Assembly (NCBI GenBank): GCA_002354635.1
Contig: DELZ01000002.1
Span: 62,001-126,000 of the forward strand
DNA from: Sphingomonadales bacterium UBA2683
GTDB lineage: Bacteria; Pseudomonadota; Alphaproteobacteria; Sphingomonadales; Sphingomonadaceae
Length of the DNA: 64,000 nucleotides
Direction: 5' to 3'
A model generated the notes under the pieces. It did not search any database, was not told where the DNA came from, and saw only the letters and a program-made list of their open reading frames with translations. The position numbers were made by a program, and so were the translations under genes. Position 1 is the first letter of the stretch. Every line of letters begins with the position of its first letter. Positions 7,862 to 16,496 of this stretch are shown here, in pieces.

Positions 7862-8503
7862 TCAGTCGCCCCACGGCGGCGGCGGGACGGCTACGGGCTT
7901 GGACAGGTCAAATTCGACCCGGAAATGACGTCCGTCGGCGGATTGCGGGCGGCGCAATTCGTAAGCGAAATGCGCGTCGGACTGGCCGGGAGCTGCAATT
8001 TCAACGGCCCATATGTTGTTGACCGATTGATCGAGGCCGTTGGCACGGAACGATGTGATGGATTCTGCATCAACGGGAAATTCCTGCCGTCCCGCCGTGC
8101 CTTCGCTATCGGTATCGCCCCCGTAGTTGGTCACGCTGTCGAGGCTGCCATCCTCATGCCGGTGCCGGTGTTTCAGCCGGAGTCCCTGATCCGTGCGGGA
8201 AATTATCCAGGTCCGCGACCGGTTCCATTGACCGCGATCCCCGGCAATGTGGAAGGGAATCCTGATCTCGTTCTGGTCGCATGATGCCACATGCATGATC
8301 ATCGGCTTTCCCGCCATGTCCGCATCGGCTTCCTGTTCGGATACCAACAGGCCGGCAAATGCCTTGCCACAAAGCAGGCTCAGCCGTTCGAAAAACAGAT
8401 CCCGGGAAGCGGGTTCAGGCACCGGGGACGGAGCTGAATCGCAGGCCACCAGAGAGATACAGAGAAAAATTACCGCAATGCGGGTTGGTATGATTTTGTT
8501 CAT
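7862..8503 (-). CDS. Putative lipoprotein, function unknown
   Basis: 213 aa. A signal sequence with lipobox LVAC places the lipid-modified cysteine at Cys21. The mature part has no repeat or motif that I recognise; it is polar with many Arg/Asp and ends in a Pro-rich tail (PVAVPPPPWGD). ATG 8503 fits the signal peptide; an earlier ATG at 8554 would add 17 residues that do not resemble one. It ends 6 bp before the start of the channel gene and probably heads that transcript. Confidence 0.7.
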   Translation of the reverse strand: MNKIIPTRIAVIFLCISLVACDSAPSPVPEPASRDLFFERLSLLCGKAFAGLLVSEQEADADMAGKPMIMHVASCDQNEIRIPFHIAGDRGQWNRSRTWIISRTDQGLRLKHRHRHEDGSLDSVTNYGGDTDSEGTAGRQEFPVDAESITSFRANGLDQSVNNIWAVEIAAPGQSDAHFAYELRRPQSADGRHFRVEFDLSKPVAVPPPPWGD

Positions 8504-8741
8504 AATCGACGGTGCTACACAATTTATGTAGAGCTTGAAACAGTGCAAATTCATCTGTTTGCTTATTAACGATTAGACTGCTATAGAACCGGCAGCTAAT
8601 AAATCGCGTTACGACGAAATCATGGTTTCGCAACCCCTAAGGTCGCATACTCTTTTTCCCATTTCTCGAAGTTGGCCAATCCCGTCCGGTTCTGCATTCT
8701 GCATGACCGGGCATAATTAAGTTATGAATAGGAATAAGACT

Positions 8742-8948
8742 ATGCCTACAGGCACCGTAAAATTTTTCAACACCGACAAGGGCTATGGTTTCATCGCTCC
8801 TGAAGATGGTGGCGATGACAGCTTCGTGCACATTACAGCAGTTCAGGCTGCCGGAATGCAGACGCTCGAAAAAGAACAACGTCTGACATATGATGTTGAA
8901 ACCGGAAATAATGGCAAGAAAGCCGCTGTAAACCTGCAGCAGGCTTAA
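8742..8948 (+). CDS. Cold-shock domain protein
   Basis: 68 aa forming a single cold-shock OB-fold. RNP1 is KGYGFI (about 13-18) and RNP2 is DSFVHI (25-30). Such proteins bind single-stranded RNA/DNA and act as RNA chaperones. ATG 8742 has AGGAA seven to eight bases upstream, better than ATG 8724 in the same frame. The gene stands alone between an upstream inverted-repeat leader (CCGGT ... ACCGG near 8685-8711) and a strong terminator. Confidence 0.92.
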   Translation: MPTGTVKFFNTDKGYGFIAPEDGGDDSFVHITAVQAAGMQTLEKEQRLTYDVETGNNGKKAAVNLQQA

Positions 8949-8966
8949 GTCTGAAATAAACGGGAA

Positions 8967-9001
8967 GGGCGGTAGTGCAACGGCACTGCCGCCCTTTTTT
9001 T
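8967..9001 (+). terminator. Rho-independent terminator after cold-shock gene
   Basis: A perfect 12-bp stem, GGGCGGTAGTGC / GCACTGCCGCCC, with a 4-base loop, is followed by seven T residues. It ends the cold-shock transcript just before the convergent roxA gene. Confidence 0.92.
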
Positions 9002-9021
9002 GTTCTGAGAAAACGCGACCC

Positions 9022-10176
9022 CTAGCTCCAGTCGAATGCGACGCTGCCGCGATTGTAAAATTCGGCGAGCAGTGCCACGATATCATCCGATTTCAGCCAT
9101 TCGGATTCAACTATCAAACTGTCGTTCGCGCACAGCTTTTCCGCCAGCACAATAACCGCATTCTGGCACACGAACGATTCTCCGTCGACAAACAGCAGCA
9201 GCTTGTTCTGCTCCTCGCGGATGAAAGAAAAGCGACTGGCGGGGTTGCGAAGCAACGGATGGCCTGCGGCCAGCAGTTCGCGCAACGGCTCTGCCTCGAT
9301 CGGCTCTTGCGGTCGCCAGTCCGTCTCCGGGTATCTCGGTCTGCTGCTATATTCGCCGAACCACTGTGCAAAAGCCTGCTGATCGGTCAGCTGCTCCATC
9401 AGCATGGCGTGCAGCCGGTTGATCGCGCTCGCGGATATCTCACCTGGGTTTTGCTGGATTGACAGATCGGGATCTCTGTAGCGATCATCATCGGTCATTT
9501 CCGGCAACAGGTCGTCGCACCAGTTGCCGATCAGTTCCTTTCGCGAAGGCGAGCGAAAGCCGATACTGTAGGTCATGCAATCCTCGCCTACGGCTATTCC
9601 GTTGTGGGCAAAGCCTGGCGGAATATAGAGCATGTCTCCCGGATCCAGTATCCATTCGTCGGCAGCGTCGAAATTTGCGAGCAACAGCAAGTCTTCGTGC
9701 GAACGCAGGGCGGTTTGATCATCGCACATCTCGCCAATCTGCCATCGGCGCTGGCCAAGACCCTGGATCAAAAAGACGTCATAGTGATCAAAATGCGGCC
9801 CGACACCGCCACCATCGCTGGCATAGCTGACCATCACATCGTCGATCCGCCAGTTCGGAATGAAGCGAAAGGGTTCGATCAGCGCCGCGACATCAGGGAC
9901 ATGATGATCAACGGCCTGGACCAGCAGTGTCCAGGGGGACTTGCCCAGTTCGCCAAAGCGCGTTTGTGGCAAGGGACCATGTTCGGCGTTCCAGTCGTCG
10001 CTGGATTGCGTAATCAGTCGCGATTCAACATGATCTTCGCACGCCAGACCGGCAAGCTCGTCCGGCGAGAGCGGATTGTGCCACCATTGCCAAGGATTGC
10101 GGATCAGCAGTGGTCGCTTCTGCCAATGATCGCGCAGGAAGGCTGCCGTATTGAAGCTCTTGAATTGCATGGGCAT
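9022..10176 (-). CDS. roxA: JmjC/cupin 50S ribosomal protein uL16 arginine hydroxylase
   Basis: 384 aa, close to E. coli YcfD/RoxA (373 aa). It is an Fe(II)/2-oxoglutarate oxygenase that hydroxylates a conserved arginine of ribosomal protein uL16. The metal triad is readable: GPHFDHYDVF gives His128 and Asp130, and PPGFAHNG gives the distal His191. The C-terminal winged-helix-like part with the FDW ending is also typical. ATG 10176 and a Met three residues later are alternative starts. It stands alone on the minus strand. Confidence 0.92.
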   Translation of the reverse strand: MPMQFKSFNTAAFLRDHWQKRPLLIRNPWQWWHNPLSPDELAGLACEDHVESRLITQSSDDWNAEHGPLPQTRFGELGKSPWTLLVQAVDHHVPDVAALIEPFRFIPNWRIDDVMVSYASDGGGVGPHFDHYDVFLIQGLGQRRWQIGEMCDDQTALRSHEDLLLLANFDAADEWILDPGDMLYIPPGFAHNGIAVGEDCMTYSIGFRSPSRKELIGNWCDDLLPEMTDDDRYRDPDLSIQQNPGEISASAINRLHAMLMEQLTDQQAFAQWFGEYSSRPRYPETDWRPQEPIEAEPLRELLAAGHPLLRNPASRFSFIREEQNKLLLFVDGESFVCQNAVIVLAEKLCANDSLIVESEWLKSDDIVALLAEFYNRGSVAFDWS

Positions 10177-10298
10177 GCGTTACACAAATTTCACCGCGAC
10201 CGGTAGCGATACCGGAATTGTTTAAGTGGCCGGGACACAAGTTCTCTTGTTTCTGGTTGTGCGTTGCTCATTCCGGTTGCCGCTGCCAAAAGGGACGC

Positions 10299-10844
10299 AT
10301 GGCAAAACTTATCCTCTTCAACAAACCCTATGGTGTGCTCCCGCAATTCACTGATCGCGGCAGCGAAGCCAAGCGGGCGACGCTTTCGGACTTTATCGAC
10401 CTGCCCGGTGTCTATCCGGCAGGAAGACTGGATCGCGACAGCGAAGGGCTGATGATGCTTACTGATGATGGCAAGATGCAGGCGCGTATCGCCGATCCCA
10501 AATACAAGATACCGAAAACCTATCTGGTGCAGGTTGAAGGGGATATCGGGGAAAAGAGTCTCGCGTTGCTAAGGCGGGGCGTCGAGCTGAAAGATGGCAT
10601 GACCAGGCCTGCCGAAGCCGAGCGAATCGCCGAGCCGGATCTGTGGCCGCGCGATCCGCCGATACGGGTCCGAAAAAGCGTCCCGGACAGCTGGATCAAA
10701 CTGACGATCAGAGAAGGACGAAATCGGCAGGTGCGGCGGATGACAGCGGCTGTGGATCATCCCACCTTGCGGCTGGTGCGCTGGAGCATCGGTGATTGGT
10801 CGCTTGAGGGATTGCAGCTCGCACAATGGCGCCTCGCGGAATAG
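10299..10844 (+). CDS. rluE: 23S rRNA pseudouridine synthase, RluE-type
   Basis: 181 aa of the RsuA/RluB/E/F family without an S4 domain, as in RluE, which modifies U2457 of 23S rRNA. The catalytic motif PAGRLDRDSEGLM holds the essential Asp (GRLD), and IREGRNRQVRRM is the conserved RNA-binding segment. ATG 10299 is preceded by AAAAGGGA. It is followed at 57 bp by an alpha/beta hydrolase gene on the same strand. Confidence 0.92.
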   Translation: MAKLILFNKPYGVLPQFTDRGSEAKRATLSDFIDLPGVYPAGRLDRDSEGLMMLTDDGKMQARIADPKYKIPKTYLVQVEGDIGEKSLALLRRGVELKDGMTRPAEAERIAEPDLWPRDPPIRVRKSVPDSWIKLTIREGRNRQVRRMTAAVDHPTLRLVRWSIGDWSLEGLQLAQWRLAE

Positions 10845-10901
10845 ACATTTGCGTTTTTTCGATTTTGGATTCAAAAATGTTAAAGGGGAAAGGGCAAGTT
10901 T

Positions 10902-11873
10902 ATAAAAAAGACGATCCGTATCATTCTGCTGCTGCTGGTCATGCTCGGCGCCGCTTTTCTGGTTTTTCGGACCCCTGACACTGACCGCACCCAGATGATC
11001 GCCAAATATAGCAACGAGGCATCCCGGTTCCTCGATGACGGCCAAGGTGCGAAAATCCATTATCGGGATCAAGGCAACAGGGACGGACCGGCGATCCTGC
11101 TGATCCACGGGTCGAACAGCCTGCTACAGACGTGGGAACCGCTGGTAGCCTTGCTCGGCGACAAATATCGCATGATTTCGCTGGACCTTTATGGCCACGG
11201 GCTGACCGGGCCCAATCCTGTCGGAGCTTATGATGCAGAGACCAATATAGCGGCGGTAGTGAAGGTGTTGGACGCGGTCGGTGTAGAGAAAGCATATTGG
11301 GTCGGAAACAGCATGGGCGGTTGGCTGACATGGCGCGCCGGCCTGTCGGTACCGGAACGCGCGGCCGGGCTTGTACTAATTGATGCTTCGGGCGCGCAGG
11401 TCGAGCAAAAAGGCGAGCTTTATCTTGGCGCCAGACTGGCACGATCGTCGATCGGACAAATGCTGCTCCCTGAAATCACACCGCGCTTTCTGGTCAAATC
11501 GTCACTGCAGGAAAATTTTGCCAGACCCGAGCGCCTGACCGAAGAACTGGTTGACCGCTACTGGGAGTTGCTGCGCTTTCCCGGTAATCGTCAGGCTGCG
11601 GTGGACCGGGCGAAAACCCCGCGGGAGCCAGAAAAATGGGCCGAGGTCGGTCGTCTGAAAATGCCGGTGCTGCTGCTCTGGGGAGAGCAGGACAAGGTGA
11701 TACCGCTGTCCCACGCGCGCGCCTTCAAAGCCGAGATTCCAGGGAGCCAATTGATCACTTACGCAGATGCAGGTCATCTGCCGATGGAAGAGACACCGGC
11801 ACAGGTTGCACGGGATATTGGCAGCTGGATTGAAAATGTAACCGCGGAGGCGTCCGGTTCGAACCCGGATTAA
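10902..11873 (+). CDS. Membrane-anchored alpha/beta hydrolase; apparent AUA start
   Basis: The protein has the HG motif LLIHGSNS, nucleophile elbow GNSMGGW, acid in WGEQDKVIP and base in AGHLPMEE, so it is an alpha/beta-fold hydrolase (esterase-like, substrate unknown). The first ATG in frame, at 10941, would cut an N-terminal hydrophobic anchor in half. Reading from ATA 10902 gives a complete signal anchor (KKTIRIILLLLVMLG), and ATA sits seven bases after GGGGAAAGGG, an ideal ribosome site. An in-frame TAA at 10881 rules out anything longer. The start is either AUA or a mutated ATG. The stop overlaps the next gene's start (TAATG). Confidence 0.85.
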   Translation: MKKTIRIILLLLVMLGAAFLVFRTPDTDRTQMIAKYSNEASRFLDDGQGAKIHYRDQGNRDGPAILLIHGSNSLLQTWEPLVALLGDKYRMISLDLYGHGLTGPNPVGAYDAETNIAAVVKVLDAVGVEKAYWVGNSMGGWLTWRAGLSVPERAAGLVLIDASGAQVEQKGELYLGARLARSSIGQMLLPEITPRFLVKSSLQENFARPERLTEELVDRYWELLRFPGNRQAAVDRAKTPREPEKWAEVGRLKMPVLLLWGEQDKVIPLSHARAFKAEIPGSQLITYADAGHLPMEETPAQVARDIGSWIENVTAEASGSNPD

Positions 11874-12316
11874 TGACTGATCCGCTCGAACTCAAAACAG
11901 TTGCGTCTCCCGACCGCCTGATCATTGTCTATAATGCCGATCAGGGCTGGGCTTCGGCGCTGATGGATGCTGCCCACAAGCTGGTCCGGCCTGAAACCTA
12001 CCAATGCAGCCTTTGCATGATCAGCTATGGTGCCGTGACCATGAAGCCCCCATGGCGAAAATATCTGCGCAGTTTGCCCCTGGAAATCTATTTCCATCAT
12101 CGACAGGATTTTGTCGTCGCCTATCCGGCGAGCTTTTTTCCGGTTGTGGAAGCGTTGAGCTTGCCGGCCATTCTGATTGAAACCGCAGGAGAATTGCACG
12201 TCTTGCTAACCAGCCAAAAGCTGGACGGACTCTCCGATGCAGCTGCCCTGATCGCCGCGCTGGATGTCGCGCTCGACCGGTTCAGGAAGCCGCTGGCGGC
12301 AAACTCCAGTCGATAG
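11873..12316 (+). CDS. Conserved hypothetical protein with CxxC motif
   Basis: 147 aa. Recognisable pieces are LIIVYNADQGW (16-26), a conserved-looking TYQCSLCMISYGAV with a CxxC pair (about residues 43-56), and PPWRKYLRSLP. I recall this pattern in uncharacterised proteins of several phyla; the CxxC pair could bind metal or be redox active. Its ATG overlaps the stop of the hydrolase gene by one base, so the two are coupled. Its 3' end overlaps the convergent ung gene by 35 bp. Confidence 0.75.
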   Translation: MTDPLELKTVASPDRLIIVYNADQGWASALMDAAHKLVRPETYQCSLCMISYGAVTMKPPWRKYLRSLPLEIYFHHRQDFVVAYPASFFPVVEALSLPAILIETAGELHVLLTSQKLDGLSDAAALIAALDVALDRFRKPLAANSSR

Positions 12317-12986
12317 GCTTCAGCCCGTTCTTCACCAGAAAGGCATTGGCTTTGCTGAAATGACGGCATCCGAAAAATCCGTTATAGGCCGATAGCGGTG
12401 ACGGGTGAGGGGCCTTCAATACCAAATGCTGGCCACCCTGTTCGACGCTTTTGACGAACGCCGCCTTTTTCTGCGCATAGCTTCCCCACAGCATGAACAC
12501 GACCGGTTCCGGTTTCGCTGCAATAAGGCGGACAATCGCGTCGGTGAACTGTTCCCAACCCCGGCCGCGATGCGAGGCGGCGTTAGCCATTTCGACGGTC
12601 AGCACGCTATTGAGCAGTAACACTCCCTGTTTGGCCCAGGGCTCGAGAAATCCATGAGCGGGGCGAGCAAGCCCGAGATCGCTCTCCAGTTCCTTGTAGA
12701 TGTTGACTAGCGACGGCGGCGGCCTGACACCCGGCTGGACGCTGAAGCAAAGACCGTGGGCCTGACCCGCACCATGGTAAGGATCCTGGCCGAGAATAAC
12801 GACTCGAACCTGATCGAGCGGGGTCAGGTCGAGAGCGCGAAAATACTCAGCGCCTTTCGGAAATATCTGCTTGCCCGCCGATTTCTCCTGGAGCAGAAAA
12901 TTGCGCAGGCCGGTCATATAATCACTGGAAAATTCGCCGGCGAGTGGTTTTTTCCAGCTGTCGTCCAGTTTTAGGCGATCGGTCAT
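12282..12986 (-). CDS. ung: Uracil-DNA glycosylase, family 1
   Basis: 234 aa. It removes uracil from DNA as the first step of base-excision repair. The water-activating loop GQDPYH is at 66-71 (catalytic Asp68), and the minor-groove Leu loop HPSPLSAYNGFFGCRHF is near the C-terminus. The start ATG 12986 gives the usual length; a longer frame upstream adds non-conserved residues. Convergent with, and overlapping by 35 bp, the CxxC hypothetical gene; divergent from the ketoacyl synthase gene at 132 bp. Confidence 0.97.
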   Translation of the reverse strand: MTDRLKLDDSWKKPLAGEFSSDYMTGLRNFLLQEKSAGKQIFPKGAEYFRALDLTPLDQVRVVILGQDPYHGAGQAHGLCFSVQPGVRPPPSLVNIYKELESDLGLARPAHGFLEPWAKQGVLLLNSVLTVEMANAASHRGRGWEQFTDAIVRLIAAKPEPVVFMLWGSYAQKKAAFVKSVEQGGQHLVLKAPHPSPLSAYNGFFGCRHFSKANAFLVKNGLKPIDWSLPPAAS

Positions 12987-13118
12987 CCGCGATTGATAGC
13001 AAGACAGAGCTGATAGGCAAAGCATCATCAACCCTGCTTGCCAGTTTCACCAAGGGCGATTACCATTCTGTCGATGCGCCGTCAGAGCGCCCACTTGCAG
13101 AAGGAAAAGCAGTTCCCA

Positions 13119-14252
13119 ATGACCGACAGCAATATTCCCGTTATATCAGCAACCGGCCTGTTCACCCCGGACGACAGCATCAGCAACGAGGAACTGGTTG
13201 CCAGCTTCAACGCCTATGCTGATCTGACAAATAGCGAAAATTCCGAAGCGATTGCATCCGGCGAATTAGAGGCCGTGCCGCATAGTTCGGTGGAGTTTAT
13301 CGAGAAAGCCTCCGGCATCAAGTCGCGCTTCGTACTTTCCAAGCAACCGATTCTCGATCCCGAGATCATGTGTCCCCGTTTGCCCGAACGGCCCAATGAT
13401 GAAATATCTGTCCTGGCCGAAATCGGCGTAAAGGCTGCTCAACAGGCTTTGGAAAGGGCAGGGCGCAAGCCGGAGGATGTTGATGCGGTTCTGTGCGCCT
13501 GTTCCAATCTGCAACGCGCCTATCCGGCAATTGCGGTGGAGATACAGGACGCTTTGGGAATGACGGACGGCTTTGGCTTCGATATGAATGTTGCCTGCTC
13601 CTCCGCGACATTTGGTATCCAGACTGCGGCTGACTATATCCGTTCGGGCAGCGCCCGGTCGGTTCTGGTGATCAATCCGGAGATCTGTTCCGGCCATCTC
13701 AACTGGCGCGATCGCGACAGCCATTTCATTTTTGGCGATGTGGCAACGGCTATTTTGGTCGAAGCAAAGGACATGGCACCGGCGCAGCATTGGGAAATAG
13801 TCGGCACGAAACTCAAGACCCAGTTTTCCAACAATATCCGCAACAATTTCGGTTTTCTCAACCGCACGCATCCGGAAAGCCGCGACGACAAGGACAAATT
13901 GTTCGTTCAGGAAGGCCGCAAGGTATTCAAGGAAGTGGTCCCGATGGTCGCTACCATGATCAGCGAGCAGATGGAGCGACTGGGAATTGAGTCAACGGCA
14001 CTGCGCCGTCTCTGGCTGCATCAGGCCAATGCCGGGATGAATCGGCTGATTGCGCAGCGGGTGCTTGGCCATGAAGCCAATGCGGATGAGAGCCCAACCG
14101 TGCTTGATACCTATGCTAATACGTCGTCGGCCGGTTCGATTATCGCCTTTCACAAGCATAGCGAGGATCTGGTTGACGGCGACATCGGATTGATTTGCTC
14201 GTTTGGTGCCGGCTATTCGGCCGGGACGGTTTTTATACGCAAAATTGCGTGA
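13119..14252 (+). CDS. Beta-ketoacyl-ACP synthase III-like condensing enzyme
   Basis: 377 aa, longer than E. coli FabH (317 aa) and closer to the extended KAS III branch. The thiolase-fold triad is complete: Cys160 in NVACSSATFG, His301 in LHQANAGMN and Asn334 in TYANTSSAGS. It condenses an acyl-CoA with malonyl-ACP to start fatty acid or a special acyl chain; the starter cannot be predicted. ATG 13119 follows AGAAGGAAAAGC. It may be co-transcribed with the GFA-like protein (15 bp gap) and lipoprotein downstream. Confidence 0.9.
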   Translation: MTDSNIPVISATGLFTPDDSISNEELVASFNAYADLTNSENSEAIASGELEAVPHSSVEFIEKASGIKSRFVLSKQPILDPEIMCPRLPERPNDEISVLAEIGVKAAQQALERAGRKPEDVDAVLCACSNLQRAYPAIAVEIQDALGMTDGFGFDMNVACSSATFGIQTAADYIRSGSARSVLVINPEICSGHLNWRDRDSHFIFGDVATAILVEAKDMAPAQHWEIVGTKLKTQFSNNIRNNFGFLNRTHPESRDDKDKLFVQEGRKVFKEVVPMVATMISEQMERLGIESTALRRLWLHQANAGMNRLIAQRVLGHEANADESPTVLDTYANTSSAGSIIAFHKHSEDLVDGDIGLICSFGAGYSAGTVFIRKIA

Positions 14253-14267
14253 TTAGGGAGAGTTGAA

Positions 14268-14672
14268 ATGACCATGACAGGCCGGTGTCTATGCGGGGCG
14301 GTAAGCTATACGATCAAGGGAGACTTGCAGATGTGCGGCGTCTGCCATTGCAAGAATTGTCAGCGGCAGGCGGGTAGTGCCTATTCCGTGCTGTTCGCCG
14401 TGGCAGACGACCAGATCGAGATTAACGGCGCGCTCACGACCTATGAGGATCATGCCGACAGCGGCAATGCCGTCCACCGCCATTTCTGCGGCACCTGTGG
14501 TTCGCCCGTAAAAACCTCTCTCCCGACCCAGCCGGGCATGACCTTTATCAAGGCCGGTACGCTGGATGACACCAGTGTCCTGCATCCGCAAATCCATTTC
14601 TGGACCGCAAGCAAACAGCCGTGGGTCGAAATTGACGAAAACGTTGCCCAGATCGAAGGAAATCCGGGATGA
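14268..14672 (+). CDS. GFA-family zinc-binding protein
   Basis: 134 aa of the glutathione-dependent formaldehyde-activating enzyme-like (GFA/CENP-V) family. The zinc ligands are visible as GRCLCGAVSY (CxC), CGVCHCKNCQR (CxxCxCxxC) and CGTCGSP. Members of this fold bind two Zn and a few bind glutathione; most have no known substrate, so a formaldehyde role should not be assumed. Its TGA overlaps the ATG of the lipoprotein gene (ATGA at 14669-14672). Confidence 0.9.
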   Translation: MTMTGRCLCGAVSYTIKGDLQMCGVCHCKNCQRQAGSAYSVLFAVADDQIEINGALTTYEDHADSGNAVHRHFCGTCGSPVKTSLPTQPGMTFIKAGTLDDTSVLHPQIHFWTASKQPWVEIDENVAQIEGNPG

Positions 14673-15292
14673 TTTCATATTTTCGATGGGCATTGCTATG
14701 GACGCTGGCGACAGGTCTCACAGCGTGCTCGGCAGAGGCGCCAGATCAGGAACCGGTCACGCAGCCAGAACTGCTGGATCAACCAACCGGTGACAAGCCG
14801 GAATCTTCAGCGGTAGCGGAATCTGTGATGGCTCTCGACGGGGAAGGGCTTCGGCTGGTCAATGGCGATACGGGGAGCACCAGCTTGCTCTCCTTCGGAG
14901 CAAGCAGAGCTGCTGTCGAGCAGGCCGTTGCCGAGCATCTCGGCGCTGCGGAAGGCCGTTCGTCCAACGATGAATGCGGTGCCGGCGCGATGGATTTTAC
15001 CAGTTACGGTGAGTTTATCACCAATTTTCAGGATGACCGGTTTGTAGGCTGGGATTTGCGCGAGCGAAACAAGAACAAGATGCTCACTACAATAAACGGA
15101 ATCGGTATCGGCACGAAGCGCAGCGAAATGGCAGAATCGATGGTGTTTGATATGTACGATGACAGCACGATCGGTATCGAATTCTACACCAGTGGAGACG
15201 GCCCCGGTGGCTTTTCCGGCTTGTTTGAGAGCGAAGAACCGGATGCCCGGATCACCAATTTGTGGGCCGGTACCAATTGTATCTTCCGCTAG
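14669..15292 (+). CDS. Putative lipoprotein, function unknown
   Basis: 207 aa with a lipoprotein signal ending LTAC (Cys20), an acidic Pro/Gln-rich linker, and a C-terminal domain of about 150 residues with motifs GAGAMDFTSYGEF and NGIGIGTKRSEM that look like a repeated small alpha/beta unit. The mature protein is acidic. No known family is recognised. Coupled by a 4-bp overlap to the GFA gene and convergent with the VOC gene 24 bp further on. Confidence 0.75.
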   Translation: MISYFRWALLWTLATGLTACSAEAPDQEPVTQPELLDQPTGDKPESSAVAESVMALDGEGLRLVNGDTGSTSLLSFGASRAAVEQAVAEHLGAAEGRSSNDECGAGAMDFTSYGEFITNFQDDRFVGWDLRERNKNKMLTTINGIGIGTKRSEMAESMVFDMYDDSTIGIEFYTSGDGPGGFSGLFESEEPDARITNLWAGTNCIFR

Positions 15293-15316
15293 CCCTGCAG
15301 GTCATATCCCGGGTTG

Positions 15317-15718
15317 CTATTCGCCGCGAAAGTTGAGTTCCAGAAGCACGCCATTGGGCTCGCTGAAAAACAACTGCTTCAAGCTGATCGAGGGAATGTC
15401 ATTGAGCCGATAATCGAGTCCGTGGCTTTCGAGACGCGCAATGAAGGCCTTGTGATCGCTGCAATCCAGCGCAACATGATGGATCGCCCCGGTTGTCGGG
15501 CCGGATTGTGTTTCGCGGCGATAGGCCTGCTGCATCTCTCTGGAATTGATATGGAAGATGGCGCGACCGCTGTCATCGTAGAGCCACTGGACATGTTCCG
15601 GTGGCAGCGGTTCCGGACCGTCGCGGACATCGAGATCAAACAGGTCAACGAAAAACCTGACAGTACCGGTCAGATCGTCGGTGATAATATTCACATGGTC
15701 GAGCGCGTTGAGTTTCAT
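15317..15718 (-). CDS. VOC (glyoxalase/bleomycin-resistance fold) family protein
   Basis: 133 aa with two beta-alpha-beta-beta-beta halves. LDHVNIITDDL opens the first and IHHVALDCSDH the second; PNGVLLELNF ends the second with the usual Glu metal ligand. His8, His79 and Glu129 (approximate) could be three of the metal ligands. The family includes extradiol dioxygenases, epimerases and isomerases; no substrate can be given. Last gene of a five-gene operon starting with DUF3297. Confidence 0.88.
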   Translation of the reverse strand: MKLNALDHVNIITDDLTGTVRFFVDLFDLDVRDGPEPLPPEHVQWLYDDSGRAIFHINSREMQQAYRRETQSGPTTGAIHHVALDCSDHKAFIARLESHGLDYRLNDIPSISLKQLFFSEPNGVLLELNFRGE

Positions 15719-15719
15719 G

Positions 15720-16496
15720 CTATCCCTTCAACTTGCGTCCCCGTTCGATAATGGCCAGCCGGCGGCTTTCGACCTCGTCCATCGATACACGGGCGTTGTA
15801 CGGCAATGAAATCTGGTTTTCGTAAGCCATCCCGTCCGCCAGATTGCGGTTAAAGCCGGTCATGATCAGATCCTTGTAGACCTTCAGGAAATCGCGATCG
15901 ATGGTCGTCATGTCCTGTGCGAGCGCCTGGGCCGCCGGCATGAGTTGGTCAGGGTCATAAACATGATTGACCAGACCCCAGTCACAGGCGGTCCCCGCAT
16001 CCAGAAATTGTCCGGTGAAGCTGAGCTCGCATGCCCGGGACAGGCCGATGAAACGGGACAGCTTTTGCGACAGACCCCAGCCTGGGGTTATGCCGACCCG
16101 CGCATGAGTGTCGGCGAAACGGGCGTTGGTCGAAGCTATCCGGATGTCGCAGGCGAGGGCCAGCTCGAACCCGCCGGTGATGGCCACCCCGTTAATGGCA
16201 CCGATCACCGGAATCGGCATTTCGCTCAAAGCGAAGACGGGATTGGTGTTCGCGTCGCGATCATTGGCCGGTCCAAGCCCGGACTCTCCCAGCTCCTTGA
16301 GATCGAGGCCGGCCGTGAAGGCCCGGTCTCCGGCGCCTGTAACAATCAGGGCGTGGATAGTCTCGTCCTCCGTGACATCCTGACAGGCAGCGCAAAGCTC
16401 CGCGCGCAGTGCCTTTGACAGCGCGTTCATGGCTTCGGGCCGGTTGAGCGTGATCGTCGCAACGCCTTCCGTCTTGTCGAGCAGCACCAATGCCAT
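15720..16496 (-). CDS. Crotonase (enoyl-CoA hydratase/isomerase) family protein
   Basis: 258 aa with the crotonase oxyanion-hole regions AFTAGLDLKEL and GVAITGGFELALACD. The Glu of GGFEL corresponds to Glu144 of rat crotonase. In the second catalytic region, where hydratases have PE before the LG turn, this protein reads FADTHARVGITPGWG, so the partner Glu164 is replaced by His or Thr. It may therefore be an isomerase or another crotonase-fold activity rather than a true hydratase. Start overlaps the stop of the SDR gene by one base. Confidence 0.88.
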   Translation of the reverse strand: MALVLLDKTEGVATITLNRPEAMNALSKALRAELCAACQDVTEDETIHALIVTGAGDRAFTAGLDLKELGESGLGPANDRDANTNPVFALSEMPIPVIGAINGVAITGGFELALACDIRIASTNARFADTHARVGITPGWGLSQKLSRFIGLSRACELSFTGQFLDAGTACDWGLVNHVYDPDQLMPAAQALAQDMTTIDRDFLKVYKDLIMTGFNRNLADGMAYENQISLPYNARVSMDEVESRRLAIIERGRKLKG

